This document shows positions 7,067-14,031 of a stretch of DNA of 18,865 bases, one piece after another. Position numbers and translations under genes: made by a program. The stretch is taken from assembly GCA_029051085.1 (NCBI GenBank), contig JAIDLK010000046.1, positions 1 to 18,865 of the forward strand, read 5' to 3'. The number at the start of each line of letters is the position of its first letter. The stretch's first letter is position 1. Source of the stretch: Alphaproteobacteria bacterium (GTDB lineage: Bacteria; Pseudomonadota; Alphaproteobacteria; Rs-D84). The notes beneath the pieces were generated by a model. It saw only the letters and a list, made by a program, of their open reading frames with translations, was not told where the DNA came from and did not search any database.

Positions 7067-7095
7067 TTGCCGGCCAAAAAAATAAGTGCTATCAT
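7067..7095 (+). promoter_or_regulatory. Promoter for a leaderless regulator mRNA
   Basis: -35 TTGCCG (7067-7072), 17-bp spacer, -10 TATCAT (7090-7095). The regulator ATG begins 8 bases after the -10, where transcription should start, and no ribosome site precedes it. The message is therefore probably leaderless. Confidence 0.55.
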
Positions 7096-7102
7096 AAACA
7101 AC

Positions 7103-7762
7103 ATGGAATTACCGGACACCATTATCAAAAAGCAGCTGCCCGCGCATATTATGGCGCGTGCGTCACGCGGCATCGCATACATATCGCATCCGCTGCGCCT
7201 GCGGATACTGGAATGGCTGGACGTGAACGGCACGTCATCCGTATCGGCGATTGCACGCGGCGTCGGGACCGAACAAATGATTGTATCACAGCACTTGCGC
7301 AAAATGCGCGATGCCAATCTGGTGCGTACCACCCGTCATGGAATTTTTATTTACTATGAAATAAACGAAGAATATCCGGCCAGTATATTTGTATGCCTGC
7401 GCAAACTGTTCGGTCACATGACGGACCAGCTAAAGTTCTTGCGCGATGATTATCGTGAAATATTACCAAGCGATTATACGACAATGGCGGCGAACAGAAT
7501 AAAGCTGTTCGCACATATTGACAAGATGCGGATACTGGAATATCTGATGCAACACGGCAAAGATTGCGTATGCAATATCGCCGCGGGCGTCGCCCTGCCC
7601 CAAATAAAAGTGTCGCAATATTTAAAGAAACTATCCGATGATGATTTCGTCACATCATACCGCGCCGGTCGTTTCGTATATTACTCTGCAACACCCGGCG
7701 TGCACCAGACCGCCATCGGCTGCATTCACAAACGCTTTGAACAGACCGGCGAAGAATTTTAA
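7103..7762 (+). CDS. Tandem ArsR-family transcriptional regulator (two winged helices)
   Basis: A 219-aa protein holding two winged-helix domains of ArsR/SmtB type in one chain. Domain 1 (about 22-90) has SHPLRLRILEWL, recognition helix VSQHLRKMRDANLV and wing HGIFIYYEI; domain 2 (about 128-198) has HIDKMRILEYL, KVSQYLKKLSDDDFV and RAGRFVYYSA. ArsR proteins are normally homodimers of single domains, so this is a fused pseudo-dimer. Domain 2 carries DCVCNI (Cys155, Cys157) where ArsR sensors have the ELCVCDL metalloid/metal site; in domain 1 both cysteines are serine (Ser46, Ser48). The ATG at 7103 is preferred over an in-frame TTG at 7067, which is the -35 element and lacks a ribosome site. 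It is divergent from the CPIC operon and is its probable repressor. Confidence 0.88.
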   Translation: MELPDTIIKKQLPAHIMARASRGIAYISHPLRLRILEWLDVNGTSSVSAIARGVGTEQMIVSQHLRKMRDANLVRTTRHGIFIYYEINEEYPASIFVCLRKLFGHMTDQLKFLRDDYREILPSDYTTMAANRIKLFAHIDKMRILEYLMQHGKDCVCNIAAGVALPQIKVSQYLKKLSDDDFVTSYRAGRFVYYSATPGVHQTAIGCIHKRFEQTGEEF

Positions 7763-7788
7763 ACGGGCCATCAGGCCCGTTATTTTTT
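7763..7788 (+). terminator. Terminator of the ArsR-like gene
   Basis: Stem ACGGGCC / GGCCCGT with loop ATCA, then TATTTTTT. It starts directly after the stop codon, and its T tract overlaps the stop of the convergent gene at 7787. The stem may also end the opposite transcript. Confidence 0.85.
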
Positions 7789-8656
7789 ACCAATACATCT
7801 CTCTAACTTTGCGACGCAGTCGGCGCACCGGTATCAACGAAGATACCGCGCGTGTCACAGACCGCATGAAATAAGAAAATCTGCTATTGGGGATTTTTTT
7901 ATCCGTCTGGCCGCGCAACCATTTGGTACCGCCGTATTTCGGAGTATTTTTTTCACGACTGATAATCTTTACCATTACCGCATCACCCGGCGCCAAGCGC
8001 TTTAATTTATGTTCCGGATATCCGTATGCACGACCACACAACAAAAAATCACGCGTCGCCAGATAAGCATTCAGATGACTTTCATCATCAACCACCGCAT
8101 TGATTCCGTTTTTAATATCCCTTTGAACATTTTTGGCCAGCGCGCCGCACATCTCTAAAAATGCATCGGCCGTACCGCCGTTAAACGCCCCGCATACATA
8201 ATGCCGTCCAGTCCCATACGGAACGTACGCGGTGCTTTCTTTTCTTCTTTCATAGGGGAAACCATCTGGCGTATCACGCCAGATGTCGCCATGGCGACCG
8301 GGATGCAGACTGGCGCACAGACCGTTGTCCCATTCACGCGGTGCGATTTCGGATAAATCGGTCGGATTTATGAATTTGAAATTCGCATTGAAAAAGAACA
8401 AGTAATCAAATTTCGACAGTTCTTTCTTATGACCGTAAAACATTTCAAAACGCAACAGACTGTCATACGGCCATCCGCGTTTTGTCGCGGGAATAATCGT
8501 TACATTCGGCGCACGCATTGCATCGGTCGGATTATCGGTCCATATAAAATAGTGCTTGTCCGCATGCAGCAGGTTCCGCTCACAGCTTTCATAAAACTCG
8601 TCCCAGAAAACAGTATACCGCCCCAGCGCAATATATAAAATACCAACCTTTGCCAT
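7787..8656 (-). CDS. Family 6 glycosyltransferase (blood-group-type alpha-1,3-Gal/GalNAc transferase)
   Basis: Probably transfers Gal or GalNAc in alpha-1,3 linkage onto an acceptor such as a fucosylated galactose, as mammalian A/B-antigen and alpha-Gal enzymes and bacterial GT6 members do. The GT-A fold starts VGILYIALGRYTVFW. The metal site, DxD in mammals, is NAN here (residues 90-92, FFFNANFKF), the NxN form known from metal-independent bacterial GT6 enzymes. Further family marks are WPYDSLLRFEMF (62-73), YGTGRHYVCGAFNGGT (147-162) and DDESHLNAYL (190-199) with the catalytic-region Glu192. The last about 40 residues are strongly basic and amphipathic, fitting peripheral membrane attachment. 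There is no signal peptide. It starts 20 bases after xthA with AAGGAG, so it is in the same transcript. A gene outside the core genome of this class, probably acquired. Confidence 0.88.
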   Translation of the reverse strand: MAKVGILYIALGRYTVFWDEFYESCERNLLHADKHYFIWTDNPTDAMRAPNVTIIPATKRGWPYDSLLRFEMFYGHKKELSKFDYLFFFNANFKFINPTDLSEIAPREWDNGLCASLHPGRHGDIWRDTPDGFPYERRKESTAYVPYGTGRHYVCGAFNGGTADAFLEMCGALAKNVQRDIKNGINAVVDDESHLNAYLATRDFLLCGRAYGYPEHKLKRLAPGDAVMVKIISREKNTPKYGGTKWLRGQTDKKIPNSRFSYFMRSVTRAVSSLIPVRRLRRKVREMYW

Positions 8657-8675
8657 GCCGCACTCCTTAATTTTT

Positions 8676-9446
8676 TTATTTCAGCACCAACGCCAACCCG
8701 CAATGATCCGTCGGTTTATCCGCCAGACGCGGCCCCATGTCGATTTCACATGCACGCACCATATCCGCGGCAACCTTGTTACACAGGAAATAATCCAGTC
8801 GCAACCCCTGGCGATTACCGACCGTATCACGACCACGATATCCGTACCAGGTGTAATCAACATCATCCGGGTGTAATCCGCGCCACGCGTCAACCCATCC
8901 GTCCGCCAGCCACCCGCGCATTATCGCACGTGCCTCTGGTGCGGCGATTGCGATACCGACATAGTTCGCAGGCTTCCACACATCACGGTCTTCGATTGCA
9001 ATGTTAAAGTCACCGCCGATAACAACCGGTTCGGGCGAATTTATGTATTGTGAAATATAATCGGTAAACGCATGCAGCCATTCCAGCTTGTACGGAAACT
9101 TTGGTGAATCCACCGTGTCACCGTTTGGCATGTATACGTTTATAATACGCACACGCCCATCAATAACACATTCGATAAAACGTGCGTTTACATCCGCATA
9201 TCCCGGCATGCCGCGCGTTACATCCTCTATTGAAAACTTGGAAAAGACAGCCACCCCGTTCCAGCTTTTCTGGCCGAATACCTTTATATTATATCCGTAT
9301 TCATCAAACAGGTTATAAGGGAACGAGGCATCTTCAACCTTCAGTTCCTGAACCATGATTACGTCGTATTCGCCCCCGCGTAAAATGTCAATAAAGCTTT
9401 GCGCATGTGCACGTATGGAGTTAATGTTAAGTGTCAGAATTTTCAT
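8676..9446 (-). CDS. xthA: Exodeoxyribonuclease III / AP endonuclease
   Basis: A 256-aa Mg-dependent exonuclease III-type enzyme that cuts at abasic sites in base excision repair. The endonuclease/exonuclease/phosphatase fold is complete: LTLNINSIRA (4-13), QELK with Glu34, SWNGVAVFSK (61-70), NVYMPNG (103-109), GGDFNIA with Asp146 and Asn148, RLDYFL with Asp218, and KPTDHCGL with His248. The start is MKILTLNIN at 9446, the standard family start, with AAAGGGA upstream (11 bases, rather far); the frame remains open another 80 codons upstream but that part runs through the divergent gene and is unrelated to the family. Its promoter overlaps that of the divergent acyl-CoA synthetase. Confidence 0.95.
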   Translation of the reverse strand: MKILTLNINSIRAHAQSFIDILRGGEYDVIMVQELKVEDASFPYNLFDEYGYNIKVFGQKSWNGVAVFSKFSIEDVTRGMPGYADVNARFIECVIDGRVRIINVYMPNGDTVDSPKFPYKLEWLHAFTDYISQYINSPEPVVIGGDFNIAIEDRDVWKPANYVGIAIAAPEARAIMRGWLADGWVDAWRGLHPDDVDYTWYGYRGRDTVGNRQGLRLDYFLCNKVAADMVRACEIDMGPRLADKPTDHCGLALVLK

Positions 9447-9448
9447 AT

Positions 9449-9500
9449 TTGCAATATTCCCTTTGATGGTTATAATAATTCCTGTCCAATATAAAAACAA
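9449..9500. promoter_or_regulatory. Overlapping divergent promoters of xthA and acyl-CoA synthetase
   Basis: Plus strand: -35 TTGCAA (9449-9454), 16-bp spacer, -10 TATAAT (9471-9476). Minus strand: -35 TTGTTT, 17-bp spacer, -10 TATTAT on the complement of 9472-9477. The two -10 hexamers are the same DNA offset by one base (TATAATA reads TATTATA on the other strand), so polymerase could start in either direction but not both at once. Confidence 0.55.
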
Positions 9501-9515
9501 CAAGGAATTTTTATT

Positions 9516-11096
9516 ATGAACATGTATCAATTGCTGGAAAAAGCCGCCGCCACATGGCCGGACAATTTGTTCCTGGTCCGCGAAGGGGTAACATTTTCCG
9601 GATTTGTTGAACTGGTTAAACGTCGTGCGGCCGAACTGCATGCGGCCGGTATGAAGCGCGGCGACATCGTGGGTGTACTGTCGCATAATATTCCCCAGAT
9701 GCCGACAACCATGTTTGCAATATGGTATCTGGGCGGAACAGTTTTGCTGCTGGATACTAATTTAACACCGTTTGAATATGACAACATGACATCGACAACC
9801 GACTGTCATATGGTATGTGCGGAAAAATCGTTCTTTTACAAGACCAAGAAGTTCAAGTTCTTTGACATTACCCAAGAAGACGGCAAGGCAAACGGTCGCC
9901 TGAAACCGGCACCGCTGGAACCGTTGGACGTGGCGACACTGTCGTTCACATCGGGTTCTACCGGCAAGCCAAAGGTCGTACCGCTTACCCATTTTAATTT
10001 GATTGAATGTTCCAAGTCACTTGACGACATGCGCGATTATATCGGACCGGGTGATATTATGTACGGTTTTCTGCCGATGTATCACATTTTCGGTTTTGCA
10101 GTCGAATTGCTGGCAACGCTGCACTATGGCGCGGGTGTATTGCTTCAGCCGACCGTTAACCCAAAGGAAATCATGGCGGATTTCAAAAAATTCCGTCCGC
10201 ATGCAATTCCGGCCGTTCCCCGTTTGTTTGAGGTTATTCGCAACCGTATTATCGATACGGCCAAATCTCAGAACAAATGGTGGCTGGTAAACACGGTTTT
10301 GAAATATGGCAAATTTTTGCGCAAAATCGGTTTGGGCTTTATCGTAAACCGCGTTCAAAATCAAATCCGTGAAATATTCGGCGGGCGTGTATCGCTGCTG
10401 ATTGCGGGCGGTGCCGCGACCAAGCCGGAGGTTGAAACATTCTATGAACGCTTAGGCATGCGCTTTATTCAGGGATATGGCCTGACAGAAACCGTCGGCC
10501 CCGTATGCATTTCCAAACCGTTAAAGAAACGTTTTCCGTTTGCATTCGGTGCACCGACAACAAACAACGAATGCGAAATCCGCGACATGAACGAAGACGG
10601 CGTCGGCGTTCTGTGGATTCGCGGTCACCAGGTGTTTGGCGGATATTTAAACAACCCTGATGCAAACGAGGTTGTATTTGACGAACGCGGATTCTTTAAC
10701 ACCGGCGACATGGTTTCAATGGATAAAAACGGCGAACTGCACTTTGCCGGCCGTAAAAAACAGGTTATCGTTCTGGATTCCGGCAAAAACGTTTATCCGG
10801 ACGAGCTGGAGGCCCTGTTCATGAAAATCCCGGGTGTAAACAATGTTGCGGTATTCGAACACAAGATAAAGGATAAAACCGTTGCATACGGCGTCTTTAG
10901 TGTTGAACCGGACATGACAATGGAAAAGTTGGGCGCGGCAATCGCGAATGCAAATAAAAAGGTCGCCAGCTATAAGTGGGTGACACACTTTGCAATGACA
11001 ACGGACGAACTGCCGACGACCAGCACGCAAAAGATAAAACATCACGTCGTGCGCCAGAACTTAATCGACGGCAAATATCCCATGCGCAAGGAATAA
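9516..11096 (+). CDS. AMP-forming acyl-CoA (fatty acid) synthetase
   Basis: A 526-aa member of the adenylate-forming family, which activates a carboxylic acid, probably a fatty acid, with ATP and passes it to CoA (or an acyl carrier protein). Motifs in order: phosphate loop SFTSGSTGKPK (143-153), PMYHIFGF (187-194), adenine motif GYGLTE (320-325), TGD (396-398), hinge region GRKKQVIVLDSGKNVYPDELE (412-432), and the C-terminal catalytic Lys506 in STQKIKHH. No signal peptide or thioesterase/carrier domain is fused. A long- or medium-chain FadD-like role is likely, but chain length and final acceptor (CoA or ACP, as in Aas-type enzymes) cannot be decided. The start ATG has AAGGA 9 bases upstream. 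The gene is monocistronic with its own promoter and terminator. Confidence 0.9.
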   Translation: MNMYQLLEKAAATWPDNLFLVREGVTFSGFVELVKRRAAELHAAGMKRGDIVGVLSHNIPQMPTTMFAIWYLGGTVLLLDTNLTPFEYDNMTSTTDCHMVCAEKSFFYKTKKFKFFDITQEDGKANGRLKPAPLEPLDVATLSFTSGSTGKPKVVPLTHFNLIECSKSLDDMRDYIGPGDIMYGFLPMYHIFGFAVELLATLHYGAGVLLQPTVNPKEIMADFKKFRPHAIPAVPRLFEVIRNRIIDTAKSQNKWWLVNTVLKYGKFLRKIGLGFIVNRVQNQIREIFGGRVSLLIAGGAATKPEVETFYERLGMRFIQGYGLTETVGPVCISKPLKKRFPFAFGAPTTNNECEIRDMNEDGVGVLWIRGHQVFGGYLNNPDANEVVFDERGFFNTGDMVSMDKNGELHFAGRKKQVIVLDSGKNVYPDELEALFMKIPGVNNVAVFEHKIKDKTVAYGVFSVEPDMTMEKLGAAIANANKKVASYKWVTHFAMTTDELPTTSTQKIKHHVVRQNLIDGKYPMRKE

Positions 11097-11109
11097 AAAA
11101 CAGCGCAAT

Positions 11110-11137
11110 AAAAACACCGGGAAATCCCGGTGTTTTT
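11110..11137. terminator. Bidirectional terminator between acyl-CoA synthetase and XRE gene
   Basis: AAAAACACCGGGA and its complement around a 2-3 base centre, with A and T runs on both sides, so it works in either direction. It overlaps the stop codon of the convergent XRE gene at 11136. Confidence 0.85.
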
Positions 11138-11405
11138 ATTTGTTTTGATTAAATTTGCGAAACATATTGCGTTGTCGTCGGTACACACTTTCCAACATGC
11201 GTATCATCATCATTTTATAGCCCATTATAAACACGCGCTCCATTATATCATATGGCAACATAACACGGCCACGCTCATATTCATATAATTCATCCGGCAT
11301 TATTCGCAGTGTTGCTGCCGCCTCGTCCAGGGGCATTTTACATTTATTACGCGCATGCCGCATTGCCACGCCCAGACGCGCGGTTGTTTCATCTATTTTT
11401 TTCAT
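11136..11405 (-). CDS. Small XRE/HTH_3-type regulator, copy A
   Basis: An 89-aa basic protein: Cro/CI-type helix-turn-helix (residues 8-62; RLGVAMRHARNKCKMPLDEAAATL, then YEYERGR and LPYDIMERVF) and a basic tail YRRQRNMFRKFNQNK. It aligns without gaps with the product of 15627-15902 at about 40-45% identity by eye, so the two are paralogues. The start is ATG at 11405 because GGAGG lies 5 bases before it; the in-frame ATG four codons upstream (11417) overlaps that ribosome site. The helix-turn-helix is weaker than in copy B (Pro-Leu in place of Ser-Gln). It lies behind a structured leader with an internal terminator. Target DNA is unknown; autoregulation or phage-like switching are possible. 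Confidence 0.82.
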   Translation of the reverse strand: MKKIDETTARLGVAMRHARNKCKMPLDEAAATLRIMPDELYEYERGRVMLPYDIMERVFIMGYKMMMIRMLESVYRRQRNMFRKFNQNK

Positions 11406-11582
11406 TTTTTCCTCCATTGGTTTTTATAAAAAAACATACCGCCGTGATGAAGGGCGGTTGGAGGTTCATAACTACACAAACATAGTCCCGCTTATTCAAA
11501 TATATCGCAGGCCTCCAACCATGGTTGGAGCATGTTTATTTGTGGAGGTTATGACACCTCACACCGGGTATCACCCGATGCG
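11406..11582 (-). ncRNA. Structured leader RNA of XRE gene, copy A
   Basis: About 177 nt from the predicted start to the XRE ATG. Elements in transcript order: hairpin CATCGGGT/ACCCGGTG; GAGGT/ACCTC; the perfect palindrome CTCCAACCATGGTTGGAG (11530-11513); GGTTGGAGG (11520-11512) able to pair with CCTCCAACC (11464-11456); an ACCGCC/GGCGGT hairpin with loop CTTCATCAC (11458-11438) followed by ATG and seven T's; then ribosome site TGGAGG (11416-11411), complementary to the preceding CCTCCA. The pairings exclude one another. Conserved with copy B mainly in these paired blocks. Confidence 0.6.
11438..11458 (-). terminator. Intrinsic terminator inside the XRE leader, copy A (attenuator)
   Basis: Stem ACCGCC/GGCGGT, loop CTTCATCAC, then a T7 run starting 3 bases later, upstream of the XRE start. 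It would stop most transcripts and leave a small RNA unless countered. Confidence 0.6.
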
Positions 11583-11715
11583 ATGGAAATTATAACAGAA
11601 AAACCGCGAAAAGCAAATATTTACTGGATTGCCACGTCGGCGCAGACGCCTCCTCGCAATGACAGTCATTCCAGACTCATTGTCATTGCGAGCGATAGCG
11701 AAGCAATCCAGTAAA
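11565..11715 (-). repeat. 151-bp inverted repeat, left copy (palindromic element plus XRE promoter)
   Basis: Matches the complement of 15318-15468 at 150 of 151 positions. It contains the 96-bp palindromic element (11620-11715), the XRE promoter (-35 TTGCTT at 11611-11616, 16-bp spacer, -10 TATAAT at 11589-11594) and the first leader hairpin. Confidence 0.9.
11620..11715. mobile_element. MITE-like palindromic element, copy 1
   Basis: 96 bp with perfect 13-bp terminal inverted repeats TTTACTGGATTGC, and internal TCGCAATGACA / TGTCATTGCGA blocks facing each other. It has no coding capacity. It belongs to a widely seen class of dispersed palindromes carrying GGATTGC and GCAATGAC words. Confidence 0.75.
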
Positions 11716-11721
11716 TCAAAC

Positions 11722-11744
11722 AAAAAACCGGGCATACGCCCGGT
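11722..11744 (-). terminator. Terminator of the small membrane protein gene
   Basis: Minus strand stem ACCGGGC/GCCCGGT, loop GTAT, followed by a T run. Confidence 0.85.
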
Positions 11745-11747
11745 ATA

Positions 11748-12032
11748 TTAATAATTGGCCAAACTGCGTCTTTCCATCCATGCGGAAATTCCCGGCACCA
11801 GAAACAGCACCACCCCCAGCATCTGCCAGAATGCAATCCCGCCGATAATGGAAAAATACATTACCATCGGGGAAATGCCCGTCGCCCATACGGCGACGTA
11901 AAGCAGTATCGGAAAGTACGTCAGCGCCAGCGCAATCACGCCCAAAATTAAATTGATGAAAAACGCGCGCAGCAGCATTCTATGCTTCATGCGTAACTTC
12001 ATGTCCTGTTCTTGGATAAAATCTTTTTTCAT
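11748..12032 (-). CDS. Small two-helix membrane protein, unknown function
   Basis: A 94-aa protein with a charged cytoplasmic N-terminus (MKKDFIQEQDMKLRMKHR) and two hydrophobic segments at about 22-48 and 56-82, ending in a short polar tail (ERRSLANY). I see no motif beyond this topology. The start at 12032 has only a weak purine stretch (GAGAG) upstream. A -10 TATAAT on the complement of 12058-12063 and a weak -35 give it a promoter; a hairpin terminator follows. It is not obviously connected to ruvC, from which it is separated by a palindromic element. Confidence 0.7.
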   Translation of the reverse strand: MKKDFIQEQDMKLRMKHRMLLRAFFINLILGVIALALTYFPILLYVAVWATGISPMVMYFSIIGGIAFWQMLGVVLFLVPGISAWMERRSLANY

Positions 12033-12109
12033 TGTTTCTCTCTTTGGTTATGGACACATTATACCATAAACAAGAGATATATTAAAAACGGAATGTAGTC
12101 ATATATAAT

Positions 12110-12208
12110 ACTGGATTGCCACGGGGCTGCGCCCCTCGCAATGACAATGTGGACAATCCGGGTGTTGCATCACTATTGTCATTGCGAACGTATGTGAAGC
12201 AATCCAGT
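12110..12208. mobile_element. MITE-like palindromic element, diverged copy 2
   Basis: Starts ACTGGATTGCC and ends GAAGCAATCCAGT with CTCGCAATGACA and TTGTCATTGCGA inside, as in the other copies, but the centre differs. It ends 3 bases from the ruvC stop and fills most of the 179-bp gap upstream of the small membrane protein gene. It may serve as the 3' end structure of the ruvC message. Confidence 0.7.
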
Positions 12209-12211
12209 GAT

Positions 12212-12685
12212 TTAAATAAATCTGCTCATATTACTGTGCGCCAGTGCGATTGCAATCGCATCCGCCTCGTCCGGGGTCTTTGGATTTGCCGCCGGCAATA
12301 AAATGCGCACCATCTTGTCAATCTGGTCTTTTGATGCATGCCCGGCCGATGTCAGTGCCTTTTTTATCTTGTTCGGCTCATACTCATAAACCGGAATATC
12401 GCGGGTTGAAACCGCAACAATTGCGGCCGCACGCGCCTGGCCCAGAACCAGTGTCGTCTTTGGATTGACGTTTACAAATATAACCTCGATAGAGCACGCA
12501 TCCGGCCGGAAAGTTTCGCATAATTCAGACACGCCGCGAAATATTATCGCCAGACGTTCCGGAAACGATAATTTCGCCGGCGGCAGTATAACGCCGCTGG
12601 CGATATATTTTCGGGCCGAGCCATTGCTTTCAATCACCGCCCAGCCCGTATGTAAAAGCCCGGGGTCAATCCCCAAAATACGCAT
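12212..12685 (-). CDS. ruvC: Holliday junction endonuclease RuvC
   Basis: Resolves Holliday junctions by paired nicks during recombination. At 157 aa it is slightly shorter than the usual 160-175. The RNase H-like catalytic set is complete: Asp7 (GIDPGL), Glu67 (SIEVIFVNVNP), Asp139 and Asp142 (DEADAIAIALAH). The start ATG is 2 bases after the yebC stop, so translation is probably coupled. Last gene of yebC-ruvC. Confidence 0.96.
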   Translation of the reverse strand: MRILGIDPGLLHTGWAVIESNGSARKYIASGVILPPAKLSFPERLAIIFRGVSELCETFRPDACSIEVIFVNVNPKTTLVLGQARAAAIVAVSTRDIPVYEYEPNKIKKALTSAGHASKDQIDKMVRILLPAANPKTPDEADAIAIALAHSNMSRFI

Positions 12686-12687
12686 TA

Positions 12688-13404
12688 TTATGCCGCCGCC
12701 GTAAATACTTTCTGAACGTCGTCATTTGCATCCAGCGCATCAACCAGCTTTTCAATCTTTGCATACGCTTCGTCGTCCAAATCCATCGGCATGTTCGCAA
12801 TCCATGTCAGCTCGGCCTGTTCCGGCTCGCCCAGCTTGTCCGCCAGCGCTTTCTGAACCGTGATAAAGTCATCAGGCTTGGTTGTGATGATAAAGCCCTC
12901 TTCGGATGTTTCCAGATTGTCCGCATTCGCATCCATGATGATTTCCATCATTTCATCTTCGGTTTTACCAATCGATGCCGGATACATAATCTGACCCGCG
13001 CGGGTGAACATGAATACAACGCTGCCTTCTTCACCCATATTGCCGCCGTTTTTGGCGAAAATATTGCGAACCTCCGGTACGGTGCGGCGCGGATTATCCG
13101 TCAGCGCCTCTACAATTACCGGAACCGCGCCCGGGCCGTATCCTTCATAGCGTACCGCAACATAGTTTTCGGTATTGCTGCCCGATGCTTTGTCAATCGC
13201 GCGCTTGATATTATCATTCGGCATAGAGCTTTTGCGTGCCTGCAGAATCGCAAGTCTTAAACGCGGATTGTTATCCGGGTTCTTGTCCCCCAGCTTTGCC
13301 GCCATGGTAATTTCACGTGCCAGTTTTGTAAACAGACCGCTGCGTGCGGCATCAACTGCACCCTTTTTATGCTGAATGTTATGCCATTTACTGTGTCCAC
13401 TCAT
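12688..13404 (-). CDS. yebC: YebC/TACO1-family protein
   Basis: A 238-aa YebC-family protein, beginning with the signature MSGHSKWHNIQHKKG and containing ARSGLFTKLAREI, NPRLRLAILQARKSSMPNDNIKRAI and the acidic GGNMGEEGSVVFMF region. Members were described as transcription regulators and more recently as ribosome-associated factors helping translation of proline runs. The full three-domain length is present. The ribosome site is AAAAGGTC; the -10 TATAAT on the complement of the 51-bp gap to ruvA supports a start there. Confidence 0.96.
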   Translation of the reverse strand: MSGHSKWHNIQHKKGAVDAARSGLFTKLAREITMAAKLGDKNPDNNPRLRLAILQARKSSMPNDNIKRAIDKASGSNTENYVAVRYEGYGPGAVPVIVEALTDNPRRTVPEVRNIFAKNGGNMGEEGSVVFMFTRAGQIMYPASIGKTEDEMMEIIMDANADNLETSEEGFIITTKPDDFITVQKALADKLGEPEQAELTWIANMPMDLDDEAYAKIEKLVDALDANDDVQKVFTAAA

Positions 13405-13407
13405 AAT

Positions 13408-13436
13408 TTGACCTTTTAATTATATTGGATTAAAAT
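13408..13436 (+). promoter_or_regulatory. ruvA promoter
   Basis: -35 TTGACC (13408-13413), 17-bp spacer, -10 TAAAAT (13431-13436), in the 51-bp gap to divergent yebC. The yebC -10 TATAAT, on the complement, lies inside the same spacer, so the two promoters interleave. Confidence 0.65.
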
Positions 13437-13455
13437 TACCCCAAAAGGATAGCAA

Positions 13456-14031
13456 ATGATTGGCAAATTGCAAGGTATTGTTGATTACATCGGCGACGGT
13501 TTTGTAATCATCATGGCGGGCCCTGTGGGATACAAGGTTTATACCCCCGAATATTTAACCCCAAAAGAGACCGTATCCCTATGGATTGAAACGGTCGTAC
13601 GCGAAGATTCGATAAGACTGTTTGGCTTTACGCGCGCATCTACGCAAAACCTGTTTAACATGCTAACGGCGGTATCCGGTGTCGGCCCAAAGGTTGCACT
13701 GGCGATTCTTGGCACGATAAAGACAGACACATTGATTTCCGCCATTGCGACCGGTGATGCAAAAACAATCGCAACCGCGCCGGGCGTCGGTAAAAAAGTT
13801 GCGGAAAAAATCATCGTTGAGCTAAAGTCCAAGGTTGGCGGCGCATCACTTGATTTTGGTTCTGATATGGCCGGGGGCGCATTGTCTGATTTGCTCTCCG
13901 CGCTTGAGGCTTTGGGTTATCGTCGCATGGATGTTGTTGAAATGGCCCAGAAACTGGTTGCGGACAACCCCGGCACAGATATTACAAAACTGGTTCCGAT
14001 GGCACTGAAAAGCATAAGCGGGAAAAAGTAA
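13456..14031 (+). CDS. ruvA: Holliday junction branch-migration subunit RuvA
   Basis: Tetrameric DNA-binding subunit that holds Holliday junctions for the RuvB motor. 191 aa: N-terminal OB fold (MIGKLQGIVDYIG, 1-62), two helix-hairpin-helix motifs (VSGVGPKVALAIL near 75-87; APGVGKKVAEKIIVEL near 108-123) and the small C-terminal RuvB-contacting domain (from about 145). Ribosome site AAAGGA. ruvB, often next to ruvA, is not in the window; mnmE follows with ATG directly after the ruvA TAA. Confidence 0.97.
   Translation: MIGKLQGIVDYIGDGFVIIMAGPVGYKVYTPEYLTPKETVSLWIETVVREDSIRLFGFTRASTQNLFNMLTAVSGVGPKVALAILGTIKTDTLISAIATGDAKTIATAPGVGKKVAEKIIVELKSKVGGASLDFGSDMAGGALSDLLSALEALGYRRMDVVEMAQKLVADNPGTDITKLVPMALKSISGKK

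Noticed and set aside
7067..7102. TTG start adding 12 residues to the ArsR-like protein
   Set aside because: The TTG is part of the best -35 element and no ribosome site precedes it.
9447..9686. N-terminal extension of xthA to an ATG at 9686
   Set aside because: The extra 80 codons run through the promoter and start of the divergent acyl-CoA synthetase, and exonuclease III enzymes begin at MKILTLN.
11532..11714. Short open frames through the palindromic element (also on the minus strand at 15319-15576)
   Set aside because: They are conserved only because the repeat DNA is conserved, and they run through promoter and leader sequences.
11620..12208. Possible CRISPR-like array
   Set aside because: The repeated words are arms of long palindromes with unequal spacing, no uniform spacers and no cas genes.
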